NCBI RefSeq assembly: GCF_022354825.1
Contig: NZ_CP031168.1
Coordinates: forward strand, 7,740,501-7,804,500
Direction of reading: 5' to 3'
DNA length: 64,000 nt
Source: Paenibacillus sp. H1-7
Lineage (GTDB): Bacteria > Bacillota > Bacilli > Paenibacillales > NBRC-103111
The position numbers and the translations under genes are program-made. Below are positions 44,061 to 53,202 of the stretch, in pieces; the stretch's first letter is position 1, and every line of letters starts with the position of its first letter. A model generated the notes under the pieces. It made no database searches and was not told the DNA's origin. It saw only the letters and a list, made by a program, of their open reading frames with translations.

Positions 44061-44939
44061 TCACCCCTTTATCGAGCCTACCATTACCCCTTTGGCAAAA
44101 TGCTTTTGTAAAAACGGATAAACAAGCAGGATAGGAACGGTTGAGATGACAACCGCCGCCATTTTCAACGTATCGGTGGGGATAGCTATCTCACTGGACA
44201 TTTGGTTCGCTATTTCGCCGGAGGACGAACTCGACGAGTCGATCAGCAGCATTTGCAGCACAACCTGCAGCGGCCTTAAATCCGCTTTGTTGATATACAA
44301 AATGGCTGAAAAAAACGTGTTCCAATACGCCACGGCGTAAAATAATCCGAAAGCCGCCAAGGACGGGAGCGAAAGCGGTAAAATGATCCTCGCGAACACT
44401 CCTATATCCGAAGCTCCGTCTATTTTACCGGCTTCCTCCAGTTCGTCAGGGATACTTTCGAAGAAACCCTTCATCAAGATCACATACCAGCCGCTTGTCA
44501 GCACAGGAATGATCAGCGACCAGATGCTGTTCATCAAGCCGAGCTCCCGTACCACCAGGTACGGAGGAATAATGCCCGGGTTGAACAAGGTCGTCATCAA
44601 AATAAGAATAAGCAGGATACGGCGTCCTTGCAGCCGTTTGCGGGATAGCGTATAAGCTCCGGCCGACGTTACAATCAGGCTTAACGTAGTTCCTGCCACG
44701 GCCAGAAACGCACTGACTCCGGTTGCTTTGACAAACACATTGTTCGCCAGCAAATATTTATAAGAGGTCAGCGTCCATTTCTCCGGAAACAGCACAAGCC
44801 CTTTCTGCAAATACTCAACAGGCGTGGTAAAGGATACGACAAACACGTAATAAAAAGGGAACAGCATTATAAGGGCAATACCTATTAATAGTATCAATAC
44901 CGTTGAATCAAACAGCTTGTCGGTTACACTACGGTTCAT
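44061..44939 (-). CDS. System 3 permease, YtcP type
   Basis: A 292-residue permease with six membrane segments; LEEAGKIDGASDIGVFARIILPLSLP is the EAA-loop region and QKHFAKGVMVGSIKG the C-terminus. TAGGAGG lies before the ATG. It starts 41 bases after the lplB-type gene. Confidence 0.92.
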   Translation of the reverse strand: MNRSVTDKLFDSTVLILLIGIALIMLFPFYYVFVVSFTTPVEYLQKGLVLFPEKWTLTSYKYLLANNVFVKATGVSAFLAVAGTTLSLIVTSAGAYTLSRKRLQGRRILLILILMTTLFNPGIIPPYLVVRELGLMNSIWSLIIPVLTSGWYVILMKGFFESIPDELEEAGKIDGASDIGVFARIILPLSLPSLAAFGLFYAVAYWNTFFSAILYINKADLRPLQVVLQMLLIDSSSSSSGEIANQMSSEIAIPTDTLKMAAVVISTVPILLVYPFLQKHFAKGVMVGSIKG

Positions 44940-44980
44940 GCATAGCTCCTCCTACCCTTCATACATCCGAGGTGCTTGAA

Positions 44981-45961
44981 TTAATAAACGCCTTCCTCGC
45001 CGAATTTTTTGGCCAGCCGGTTGGTTATAACTACAAGCACGACGCCTACAATCGATTTGAACAGGCCGACCGCGGTGCTGTAGCTGAACTGCGCCTGCTG
45101 AATCCCGCTGCGGTACACATACGTATCGAACACATCCGCAACGTCGGACACGGCTCCGTTCATCATCAGGTACACCTGCTCGAAGCCGACGTCCATCATA
45201 TGGCCGACCCGCAAAATGAGCAAGATAATGATGACATTCCGTATCGCCGGAATGGTGACGTGCCAGATTTGGCGAAGACGCCCGGCTCCGTCTATTTTGG
45301 CGGCCTCGTATAGCTGGGTGTCTACCGAGGCAATCGCAGCCAGGAAGATAACCGTCCCCCAGCCGGCTTCCTTCCATATGGATTGAAAGGTCAGAAGCAG
45401 CCAGAAGAAGTCCGGATTCGTAAGAAAGGCAACTTTTTCAAAGCCAAGCGCGAACAATATTTTGTTGATAACGCCTTCGGACGTGGACAACATCAGAAAC
45501 GTAATCCCCGCAATCACGACCCAGGATAAAAAATGCGGCAAATAGATGATCGACTGCATCGTCCGTTTTACCCATTCAAGTCGAACCTCGTTTAACATAA
45601 TGGACAGCAGAATGGGCAGCGGGAAAAACAACAGCAAATTTAATACATTAATAGCCAGCGTATTACGAAGCAAAATAAAAAAATCTTCATTGGAAAAGAA
45701 GCGCTGAAAATGCTCCAAGCCTACCCAAGGGCTGTCCCAAAAGCCGACATAGGGCGTGTAATTTTTAAAAGCGATCAGAATCCCCCACATCGGCACGTAT
45801 TTAAATACAAGGAAATACACCAGCATGGGCATTGCAATGAAATATAAATATTTGTCCCTCACCAACCCCCGCCACACGGTACGCACCCGCAGAGAACGTT
45901 TATTCTGTGAGGCCGTACGCCATCCGCTTCGCTCCAAGGATAACCGCTCTTGTTTACTCAT
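44981..45961 (-). CDS. System 3 permease, LplB type
   Basis: A 326-residue permease. FKYVPMWGILIAFKNY (about residue 60) and the EAA loop YEAAKIDGAGRLRQI..TIPAI mark the family; six membrane segments are present. An in-frame TTG lies at 45967, but GGGGGG is better spaced for the ATG at 45961. It is the first gene of the system 3 operon, under a clear promoter with three direct repeats. Confidence 0.93.
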   Translation of the reverse strand: MSKQERLSLERSGWRTASQNKRSLRVRTVWRGLVRDKYLYFIAMPMLVYFLVFKYVPMWGILIAFKNYTPYVGFWDSPWVGLEHFQRFFSNEDFFILLRNTLAINVLNLLLFFPLPILLSIMLNEVRLEWVKRTMQSIIYLPHFLSWVVIAGITFLMLSTSEGVINKILFALGFEKVAFLTNPDFFWLLLTFQSIWKEAGWGTVIFLAAIASVDTQLYEAAKIDGAGRLRQIWHVTIPAIRNVIIILLILRVGHMMDVGFEQVYLMMNGAVSDVADVFDTYVYRSGIQQAQFSYSTAVGLFKSIVGVVLVVITNRLAKKFGEEGVY

Positions 45962-45996
45962 AGCCAATCCCCCCTCTCTTTGTTGTTCTTGGTCCC

Positions 45997-46025
45997 AATA
46001 TAAAAGGCGCTGCCGTTTCCGGCAA
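45997..46025 (-). promoter_or_regulatory. Promoter of the system 3 operon
   Basis: On the minus strand TTGCCG (46020-46025), 17-base spacer, TATATT (45997-46002), about 35 bases before the first gene. Confidence 0.75.
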
Positions 46026-46106
46026 TTGGACTCTTATTCCTCGGCGTTTCCGGCGATTGAATTCTTATTCCCCCGTATTTCCCGGGATTGCACTTTCATT
46101 CTCGAG
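46014..46106. repeat. Three 31-bp-phased direct repeats in the system 3 / AraC intergenic region
   Basis: Units start at 46014, 46045 and 46076. Units 1 and 2 share 26 of 31 bases, units 2 and 3 about 20 of 31. The conserved core is TTTCC-GG, ATTG and a TTATTC- or TTCATTC-like end. ATTG recurs at 46025, 46056 and 46087. The period equals three helical turns, so all copies face the same side of the DNA. The first overlaps the -35 box; the others extend upstream. Confidence 0.85.
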
Positions 46107-46170
46107 CCCAAAACCTATGGCTTTGCAGCGGTTGTTTGTATTAAGATAAAGCGTACGGGGGGTGAACGGC

Positions 46171-48471
46171 ATGTGGAAATATAAGCACTACAGGAATACT
46201 TTTCTAATAGCTACCATCAGTGCTTGTTTGCCTGCGGCCATTATCGGTCTGTTTGTTTACATCTTTGGAACCGCTAACATTGAAGCGGAGGCCAAACGGA
46301 CTCACCAAAACCAGGTGTCCTTCGCAACGGAACGGATCGACAGCAACCTGGCCCATCTGGAAACCGTAATTGCACAATGGTCGTTTAACTTAAACCTCAG
46401 CAACACCTACGGCAATCTTGATGTAGAAAAAGATTTCTACAACATTCAGCAGGTTATATTCAAGTCGCTTACCTGGATTAAATCATCCGACCCGCTTATT
46501 GAGGAGGTCAGTCTATACCTTGATAAGCAGGAGGTTCTTATTACCGAAAATAAAGGGATTTTGAAGTTCGACTCCCAGGATACCCTTAAACTGTACCGCT
46601 CGTTAATCGCATATCAGCGTGACATCTTTTGGACCGATACGATTACCAATAACAAACATGCGGCACCCTATATGCTGGTCATGAGGCTCCCGGGCGGGCT
46701 GGTAAAGACTGAAGCCGCTTTAATCGTGGAGATTAACTCGAAGCAGTTGAACCGCTTGATCGGGGAACTGGATCCGGGAGGCGAAGGCTCGGCGCTGCTT
46801 ATGCAGCAGGACGGCAATTATATCTCGTTCGGGCGCGACGGAGCGGCCGGACCAAGCGAGCTGGATGTATTCGTAACCGATGCCGTTAAAGGGCAAGGGC
46901 AGGACCGCGGCTCGGTCATTGAAACCTGGCAGGGACAGACGTTCTCCATCTCGTTCGGCAAAATGAAACGCATCGGCCATATATGGACCGTCGCTACCGC
47001 TACCCCCATAGAGCAAATGACAAAGCCGGTCAAACTGCTGTCGCACGTCGTTATTTATGCCGGTGCGGCAGGCCTATTGTTTGCATTGGGGCTGTCCTGG
47101 CTTGCATCACGGCAGCTGTACCGGCCTATCCGCCGTCTTGCCGCGCTGCTGCGCCCCGGGGGGAAGCCCGGCTTCGAAGGAACCGACGAAATCGATTATA
47201 TTGCTAGCGAATGGAACAACTTATCGCGGGAAAGCCAAACTTTGCAGGAAAGGCTTGATACCCACCTTCCCTCTTTAAGGGAAAGCTTTTTGCTGCAGCT
47301 GGTGCAAGGCCATCTGTATTTCCTCAATGACGCAGAAATTACCCGCAGGATGGAGGAATACGGCTGGGAGGTTCAAGATAAGCTCCATGCAGCCATTGTG
47401 CTGCAGCTTCACGGGCTGTACAGCTCGGAGGGGAGATTTTCGTCCGGGGATGAGCAGCTGGTCACTTTTGCTGCTTTCAATATTGTGGAAGAGCTAGTCA
47501 AAAGTAAGGCTCTGGATGCCAATGTCATCAATTTTCAAGATTTAACCGTCGGCCTGCTAGTCCGGCTTCACCGGGACACCGCCATGGAGGACGTAAAGTC
47601 CGTGCTGTATCATTTGGCCGGAGAGCTTGCCGCCACACTCCATAATTTGCTGAAGGTGCATACCACTGTCTGCGTCGGTAAGACGGCCGGCTCGCTCAGC
47701 CACATTCCGGCTATGTTCGACGATACGCGCAAGGCACTTAGCCATAAAAAGCTGAATGAGCAGCAGCAAATTTTGTATATGGACGAAATGATGCCCGAAG
47801 GCCAGCATCAGATTATGTATCCGCTGGAAGCGGAGAAGGAGATCATTCAGGCGCTGCGAATGGGGATGGAGGCGGAGCTGTACAAGGGGATGGACGAATT
47901 TTTGTCCACGCTGCAGCGGCAATCCGATAAGGAGATTCAAGTGCGGCATGGCTTGCTGCAGCTGTACGGCAATTTGCAAAATGCGATTATGCTGTCCGGG
48001 TTCAGTCCGCTTCAAATTGTTGGCGGCGAAATGCTCTGGGAGGAGCTGCTTCACCTGCAGGATCCAAATGCCGTGCTGCAGAGCATCAAAAACAATCTTG
48101 TCCGCCCATACATCCGGGTGCTTCATGTGACCCAGGATATCCAGCTAAAGCAGCTTGTTGAAAAAGTATTGATAACCATCCATGAGCAGTATATGAAGGA
48201 TATTTCCTTGGAGTATTGCGCCGATTTGCACGGCACGTACCCGAAGAAGCTGAGTCTCGGCTTCAAGCAGGTAACGGATAAAACGTTTATCGATTATTTG
48301 ACCAAGTACCGGCTGGACAAAGCCAAACAATTGCTGCTGGAAACCGATGAGAAAATTAACGATATCGCTGTCCGGGTCGGCTACCAGCCGCCTTACTTCA
48401 ACCGGATTTTCAAAAAGAACGAAGGGATGACGCCGGGGCAATTCAGGGAGAAAGGGGGAAGCGCTGACTAA
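46171..48471 (+). CDS. Membrane-bound AraC-type regulator of system 3
   Basis: A 766-residue one-component regulator, divergent from the system 3 importer. A membrane segment (TFLIATISACLPAAIIGLFVYIFG), an extracellular sensor to about 290 and a second segment (HVVIYAGAAGLLFALGLSWLA) precede a cytoplasmic part. The C-terminal AraC region has a good second helix-turn-helix (INDIAVRVGYQPPYFNRIFKKN), but the first (ISLEYCADLHGTYPKKLSLGFKQ) departs from the family. The frame opens at a GTG (46162), but GGGGGGTGA suits the ATG at 46171. The three phased repeats upstream are its likely binding sites. Confidence 0.88.
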   Translation: MWKYKHYRNTFLIATISACLPAAIIGLFVYIFGTANIEAEAKRTHQNQVSFATERIDSNLAHLETVIAQWSFNLNLSNTYGNLDVEKDFYNIQQVIFKSLTWIKSSDPLIEEVSLYLDKQEVLITENKGILKFDSQDTLKLYRSLIAYQRDIFWTDTITNNKHAAPYMLVMRLPGGLVKTEAALIVEINSKQLNRLIGELDPGGEGSALLMQQDGNYISFGRDGAAGPSELDVFVTDAVKGQGQDRGSVIETWQGQTFSISFGKMKRIGHIWTVATATPIEQMTKPVKLLSHVVIYAGAAGLLFALGLSWLASRQLYRPIRRLAALLRPGGKPGFEGTDEIDYIASEWNNLSRESQTLQERLDTHLPSLRESFLLQLVQGHLYFLNDAEITRRMEEYGWEVQDKLHAAIVLQLHGLYSSEGRFSSGDEQLVTFAAFNIVEELVKSKALDANVINFQDLTVGLLVRLHRDTAMEDVKSVLYHLAGELAATLHNLLKVHTTVCVGKTAGSLSHIPAMFDDTRKALSHKKLNEQQQILYMDEMMPEGQHQIMYPLEAEKEIIQALRMGMEAELYKGMDEFLSTLQRQSDKEIQVRHGLLQLYGNLQNAIMLSGFSPLQIVGGEMLWEELLHLQDPNAVLQSIKNNLVRPYIRVLHVTQDIQLKQLVEKVLITIHEQYMKDISLEYCADLHGTYPKKLSLGFKQVTDKTFIDYLTKYRLDKAKQLLLETDEKINDIAVRVGYQPPYFNRIFKKNEGMTPGQFREKGGSAD

Positions 48472-48522
48472 GTCAGGCGTCCCCTGAGAAGTCAGGACCG
48501 GCTGTAAACCGGGTTCACCGGT

Positions 48523-48816
48523 TCACCACGTGTAATCCAGTACGATCACATCGGCAAAATGCTCTCTGACCTGGCCTACAATAGACCGGTGCCGTTCGCT
48601 GGGCAAATACGCGTCGAGCGAAGCTTGATCTACGAAGCCGATACGCATGCCGACCTCGAAGCCTTGGCTTTTCCCTTCCTGGGAATGGTTTAAGCCTACG
48701 GAAAATTCGGCGATGCCTTCAATGTCCTTCAACTTTTGCAGTGTGTCCACTACTTTGTGCTTATCGGCTTCTGAGGTTCCCTCGTGCAGCTTAAACAATA
48801 CCAAATGTTCTACCAT
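48523..48816 (-). CDS. Dabb-domain (stress-responsive alpha/beta barrel) protein
   Basis: A 97-residue cytosolic protein of the dimeric alpha/beta barrel fold. MVEHLVLFKL at the start, the FSVGLNHSQEGKSQGFEVGM strand pair and LPSERHRSIVGQV are the family landmarks. Two ATGs are possible; AAAGGAAG is directly before the one at 48822 and six bases before that at 48816, so 48816 is chosen. Some members cyclise or bind aromatic acids. It is 28 bases behind an AraC-type regulator and convergent with the system 3 regulator. Confidence 0.85.
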   Translation of the reverse strand: MVEHLVLFKLHEGTSEADKHKVVDTLQKLKDIEGIAEFSVGLNHSQEGKSQGFEVGMRIGFVDQASLDAYLPSERHRSIVGQVREHFADVIVLDYTW

Positions 48817-48843
48817 AACCATCTTCCTTTCAATTATTAGATA

Positions 48844-51057
48844 TTATTCCTTCTTGCGGAATTCACCCGGCGTAACACCGGCCAGCTTCTTGAAGACGCG
48901 CATGAACGACCTTACGTTCGGATAGCCGACCTGCATGCCTATTTCCTGTACGGAGCCGTTCGTCACCAGCAGCAGCTTCTGCGCCTGCTGAATCCGGACA
49001 TCAGCCAAATAATCGAGAAAGTTGACGCCGAACTCCTCTTTGAACATTTGGCTCAAATATTTGGCGTTAACGTCAAACTCGCCGCTCAAGTAAGTCAACG
49101 ACAAGTCCGCATTCGCGTATTGGTCGTTGATATATTCTTTGACCTGCAGCATCAGCGGATGATTGCTCCGCGTCCCCCTCAACTCGTCCATCCGGCCGAA
49201 CGCTTCCTTCAGAGTATCTGTCAAGTCCCGCTCCAGCTCGCTGATCGTATCCAGGCGTTCAATGGCCGCATGCAGCCTCGGGAGCGTCTCCTGCATCCAC
49301 AGCTCCTGAAACTCCGCAGGCAGCTCCAGCAATTCCTTCTGCATATGATAGATCATATAATGCAGCATCGAAACGACGTCATCCCGTGTGAAAAAGCCTT
49401 CGACCAGCTCGCGGAAAAGCCGGTTCAGCTCGAGCTCCCACTCCTTGTCTCCGAGCCGGAATTTTTGCCCGATCGACCGCATAAGATGCAGATGCTCGTA
49501 CACCTCTCCTTGGGCTTTGACGGAAATATCCTTGTACTCGATAATCCGGTCGCCGCCAAGGGCCGATTTGTATTTCAAAGCATCAATAGCTTCTTCGTAC
49601 GATGCCGCGGTCTCCCCGATCTCTTCAACCACCGTACCGACTCCTATCGTGACGGTGAAAGCGAGATGCTGGCGCACCCACTGGATAGCCCTCTGCAGCA
49701 TTTGCACGGTCGGCTCCGGCTTCTCCTCGGACGCGGGAAGGTGGATCAAGACACAGAGCCGCTGATTCGACGTCCATTCCATCCAGACGTGAATCCCCTC
49801 ATTTTGCGATAGCTCGCCAATCACACTGCTTAAAGTAAATTTCAGCAAATATTGATCCCGCAAATGGTACTGTTCGCAGTATTCCGCATACTTGTCGATT
49901 TCCACTACGGCCATGACGATCCGCGCCACCTCTTCTTGCAGCCCGTACAGCTTCATCTCCGCCTTGAACTGCTCGCGGGTAATCGGCTTGCTTCCTTCTA
50001 TCATATCCATAAAAAAGGTTCTTTTGCGGAAAATCAAATCTTCCTCCCGCTGCTTCTGAAACGTCATCGTCCGCTCGACCAAATCATCGAGCGCCGTCTC
50101 AATGAAGCGGAACTCGTCCTGACCTGACAGTCCGGCAAGCGAGCTGCTCTTCTGCGCAGCATAGGCGTCGATCCGGGCTACGATGGATTCGATAGGCTGG
50201 TAATTGCGCCTAGTAACGTAAACGATCCAGACGATGCCGATCCCGATCATGAGCAGGCTGAGGCCGAACCAAACCGCCGAGTACGAAAAAATGAACAAAG
50301 GCACCTTTTCGTTCAAGAGCCCGCTCTGGATATGCCATCCCGTATACTCGGACGTAATGTCGGAAATGATTTTACCGCCGGATTTGCTCCCTACTACCGG
50401 CTGTCCTTCACGGTCCACCAGCTGAATGAAGTTGACGTTGGATTCCGTCATATCCTTAATCAAATTTTGGATGGCCTCCGTTTGTACATTGATGACGATA
50501 ATGCCCTGCTTGGCGCCGAGCAGCGGCACGTTTTTGACTAATGTCACCACGTCGGTAGACCTTATTTGATCTTCGAACTCTTTGTAATTCCTCGCATTCG
50601 TCCACTTCGTAGACATGCCTTGCTGCAGGGCATTGCGGATAAACTCTTTGTCCCCGAACTCCTCCACCGGCGCCATCAAGGTGTTGCTCAAAACCGTCTG
50701 GTCGGAGGACCGGACAAGATAGATGGAATCGATCATAGGAGTATTGACTATTAATTCTCGCAGCTTCACTGCGACCTCATATTGGGTTATGGTAGAATTG
50801 CCTGTATAATATTGGGAGAAAAACTGGGATATTTTATCGTTCGTCCGGACTTCTTTGATCATTTGCTGCTCAATGGTCCTCATCGTATGATCGATCATCT
50901 GCATAACGTGCTCCGCGAACACTTTGTTTGCTCTTATCGTTTCTTTCTTCGACAGCTCGCTTGCCGATATGGCGGAAAGCAGGATGAGCGCCAAGGCGAT
51001 GAAGAAAAAAATAGGCAAATAGGATAAAAGTAAGCGCTTAAACCAATTCTTTTTCAA
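48844..51057 (-). CDS. Membrane-bound AraC-type regulator (fourth importer-type regulator region)
   Basis: A 737-residue protein with a membrane segment at about 10-30, an extracellular cache-like sensor, a second segment near 260-282 (AVWFGLSLLMIGIGIVWIVYV) and two C-terminal AraC helix-turn-helix units (LTYLSGEFDVNAKYLSQMFKEE and VQEIGMQVGYPNVRSFMRVFKK). The start is a TTG at 51057 with only a weak ribosome site. It is followed by the Dabb gene. Which promoter it controls is unknown; the Dabb gene, or system 2 which lacks an adjacent regulator, are candidates. Confidence 0.88.
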   Translation of the reverse strand: MKKNWFKRLLLSYLPIFFFIALALILLSAISASELSKKETIRANKVFAEHVMQMIDHTMRTIEQQMIKEVRTNDKISQFFSQYYTGNSTITQYEVAVKLRELIVNTPMIDSIYLVRSSDQTVLSNTLMAPVEEFGDKEFIRNALQQGMSTKWTNARNYKEFEDQIRSTDVVTLVKNVPLLGAKQGIIVINVQTEAIQNLIKDMTESNVNFIQLVDREGQPVVGSKSGGKIISDITSEYTGWHIQSGLLNEKVPLFIFSYSAVWFGLSLLMIGIGIVWIVYVTRRNYQPIESIVARIDAYAAQKSSSLAGLSGQDEFRFIETALDDLVERTMTFQKQREEDLIFRKRTFFMDMIEGSKPITREQFKAEMKLYGLQEEVARIVMAVVEIDKYAEYCEQYHLRDQYLLKFTLSSVIGELSQNEGIHVWMEWTSNQRLCVLIHLPASEEKPEPTVQMLQRAIQWVRQHLAFTVTIGVGTVVEEIGETAASYEEAIDALKYKSALGGDRIIEYKDISVKAQGEVYEHLHLMRSIGQKFRLGDKEWELELNRLFRELVEGFFTRDDVVSMLHYMIYHMQKELLELPAEFQELWMQETLPRLHAAIERLDTISELERDLTDTLKEAFGRMDELRGTRSNHPLMLQVKEYINDQYANADLSLTYLSGEFDVNAKYLSQMFKEEFGVNFLDYLADVRIQQAQKLLLVTNGSVQEIGMQVGYPNVRSFMRVFKKLAGVTPGEFRKKE

Positions 51058-51141
51058 TGTGACACACCCCGAATTATGACTAGCATCTATACTCCATTAT
51101 ATCGTATATCCGGGGAGTGCGGGATGTTTCCCGAAAGTTTC

Positions 51142-52458
51142 TCAATAATCCAGCATAAAGGCTAAGCCTGCGCTATCCACAGCACGGACATGCTTCATTT
51201 CCTTGCTCTCCTCTTCCTCCGTTACCCGGCAGCCCAACAACTCCACGGTATCCTGCAAAGGCACGTATACCGTCCCTTCGCGAAGCTCCATCTGCGGAAG
51301 ATGGTACGACGTTTCCTTCCCGCCGTCCATCAATCGGAGCTCATGACGGGAGAAGTCGTATTCGGCTCTATACATTCCGTACCGGGCGACAGCAGTCCGC
51401 TCCTCTTGCTTCCATTCGATATGCCCGCCCATCCCCTCGATCAGAACGCGCAGCGGTACTTGATAGCTTCCCTCCGCCATTCGGTACTGCTCCGGATCAA
51501 GCAGTACGTCTTTGGATCCAAGAGACAACAGCAGCGGACTTTGCTTGACCGCGGCCGATTCCATCGCTATGGAAGCTCTATGCGCTCCCGCTCCTGCCAG
51601 CAGCTTTTGATGCAGCGGCTCGTTTATCGCCCGCCCCCATTTCACCTTGCCGCTGGAAAAGTGAACCGGCTGGACCGTCTCGGTCAGCGGCGCGAACGCA
51701 TAGCCCTTTTGCTTGAACAGGCTAATGATCTCACGCAGCGCTTTTACTGTCTGTTCGTGTCCGGTCCCATCATGCATCAGCAGGATGACCTCATGTCGGA
51801 ACGGGCCTTTTTTCACCGTTTGAACGATTTCGCTTGCCGGAACCCCCTGCCTGGACGAATCCCCGCTATCGATATTCCAGTCGTGCACTTCATATCCCGC
51901 CTGATCCATATAATAGAAGTAAAACGCGTCAAAATTGCCGAACGTCCCTCCGGGCGCCCTGACCAGTCTCGGCTTGATTCCCGCGTATTCCTCCAAACGG
52001 CTTTCGGTCTTCTCCACCTGGTTCCAGAACGCTTCCGCACTCGAATAAATCTCGTTATATTGATGATTGTATGTATGATTGCCGATGGCATGCCCTTCCT
52101 CCACCGCCCGGCGAACCAGCTCCGGATGCGACTCCACCTGCTGCCCCAGCACGAAGAACGTCGCTTTCACGTTCTCATCCCTGAGAATGTCCAGCACCTC
52201 GCCCGTCAGCTTGCTGGGCCCGTCGTCAAACGTCAAATAGACGGTCGGCCGCTCCGGCGTCACATACGCCTTTTCTTCCCATATCCGCTTCCCTGATGTC
52301 AGTTCCGAATACGATTGGTGCACGCTCATCCTGTTTACATCATCGGCCGCCTGTGCGGGCAAGGCCGATAGCGGCATGAGAGCCAGAGTGCACATCATGA
52401 TGGCGGTCAGCCATAAGCCGATCCGGCGCGAGCGAAGCATTCGGAACAAGTTGAGCAT
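51142..52458 (-). CDS. Secreted polysaccharide deacetylase with C-terminal stalk-like domain
   Basis: A 438-residue exported enzyme of carbohydrate esterase family 4, removing acetyl groups from peptidoglycan or related glycans. Signal peptide residues 1-38 (cleavage near AQA). The NodB domain has TFDDGP, GNHTYNH (metal histidines), RAPGGTF and LLMHDGTG (catalytic His). From about 305 on, the sequence resembles the copper-amine-oxidase N-terminal-like domains that serve as cell-wall binding modules in Paenibacillus. GGAGGG precedes the ATG. Confidence 0.9.
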   Translation of the reverse strand: MLNLFRMLRSRRIGLWLTAIMMCTLALMPLSALPAQAADDVNRMSVHQSYSELTSGKRIWEEKAYVTPERPTVYLTFDDGPSKLTGEVLDILRDENVKATFFVLGQQVESHPELVRRAVEEGHAIGNHTYNHQYNEIYSSAEAFWNQVEKTESRLEEYAGIKPRLVRAPGGTFGNFDAFYFYYMDQAGYEVHDWNIDSGDSSRQGVPASEIVQTVKKGPFRHEVILLMHDGTGHEQTVKALREIISLFKQKGYAFAPLTETVQPVHFSSGKVKWGRAINEPLHQKLLAGAGAHRASIAMESAAVKQSPLLLSLGSKDVLLDPEQYRMAEGSYQVPLRVLIEGMGGHIEWKQEERTAVARYGMYRAEYDFSRHELRLMDGGKETSYHLPQMELREGTVYVPLQDTVELLGCRVTEEEESKEMKHVRAVDSAGLAFMLDY

Positions 52459-52477
52459 GAAGAATCCCTCCGCATAA

Positions 52478-52500
52478 TCTATTAATTTCGACTTAATAGA
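52478..52500. promoter_or_regulatory. Palindrome before the deacetylase gene
   Basis: TCTATTAA (52478-52485) and TTAATAGA (52493-52500), seven-base gap, within the probable promoter zone about 20 bases upstream of the start. Confidence 0.4.
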
Positions 52501-52586
52501 CTATATGGGAGACTGGCCGATCGTATGCCATCATTCATGACCCCTCCGGAAGAAAACTAAGGAGCTTTTTTACAGCCTCTGAACGT

Positions 52587-52620
52587 AAAAAAAGAACAGC
52601 CCGGTCTATCGACCGGACTG
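52587..52620 (-). terminator. Terminator of bcp
   Basis: On the minus strand AGTCCGGTC and GACCGGGCT form a stem with loop GATA, followed by TTCTTTTTTT. Confidence 0.88.
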
Positions 52621-52656
52621 AGCTTATGAAGCACGTGTGAAGACCGTAAAAACGGC

Positions 52657-53136
52657 TTAAACCCGCTGCGCCAAATGATCCTGGACCGCCTTCAGCGTTT
52701 CCTCCACATGTCCTTTTATCTTCACCTTGCGCCATTCCCTTAACAAAGTACCGTCCTTATCTATAAGAAACGTGGAGCGCTCCACACCCATATATTGTCT
52801 ACCGTACAGCGTCTTTAGCTGCCACACATCGTACAACTCGGCCACCCGGTGATCCTCGTCGGACAGCAGCAAAAAAGGCAGGCCGTACTTCTCGATAAAC
52901 TTCGTATGCCTCTTCACCGGATCGACGCTGATCCCTATGATCACCGTATCGGCAGCGGCGAACAGCTCCGAGCGGTCGCGGAAATCACAGGCCTGCGTCG
53001 TGCAGGTCGGCGTCATATCTTTAGGGTAAAAGTACAGAAGCACATGCTTCCCTTGAAAATCGGACAGCTTCACCTTATCCCCGTTAGAGGCGGGAAGCTC
53101 AAAGTCCGGCGCTAGTTTCCCAACTTTAATTGTCAT
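52657..53136 (-). CDS. bcp: Thiol peroxidase / peroxiredoxin Bcp
   Basis: A 159-residue thioredoxin-dependent peroxidase reducing peroxides in the cytosol. The peroxidatic Cys lies in TPTCTTQAC with the second (resolving) Cys five residues later; upstream is LYFYPKDMTPTC, the standard signature, and the thioredoxin fold ends in the RKVKIKGHVEETL helix. AAGGAGATAG precedes the ATG. Transcribed alone, with its own terminator. Confidence 0.94.
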   Translation of the reverse strand: MTIKVGKLAPDFELPASNGDKVKLSDFQGKHVLLYFYPKDMTPTCTTQACDFRDRSELFAAADTVIIGISVDPVKRHTKFIEKYGLPFLLLSDEDHRVAELYDVWQLKTLYGRQYMGVERSTFLIDKDGTLLREWRKVKIKGHVEETLKAVQDHLAQRV

Positions 53137-53202
53137 AACGGCTATCTCCTTAACACATCAGTCAAGTCGAGTATAGCGCTTCTTGCGGTAATATACAAAC
53201 GG

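Noticed and set aside
48475..48535. Terminator between the system 3 regulator and the Dabb gene
   Set aside because: Only short imperfect stems around CCGGTTCACCGGTTC and no T-tract.
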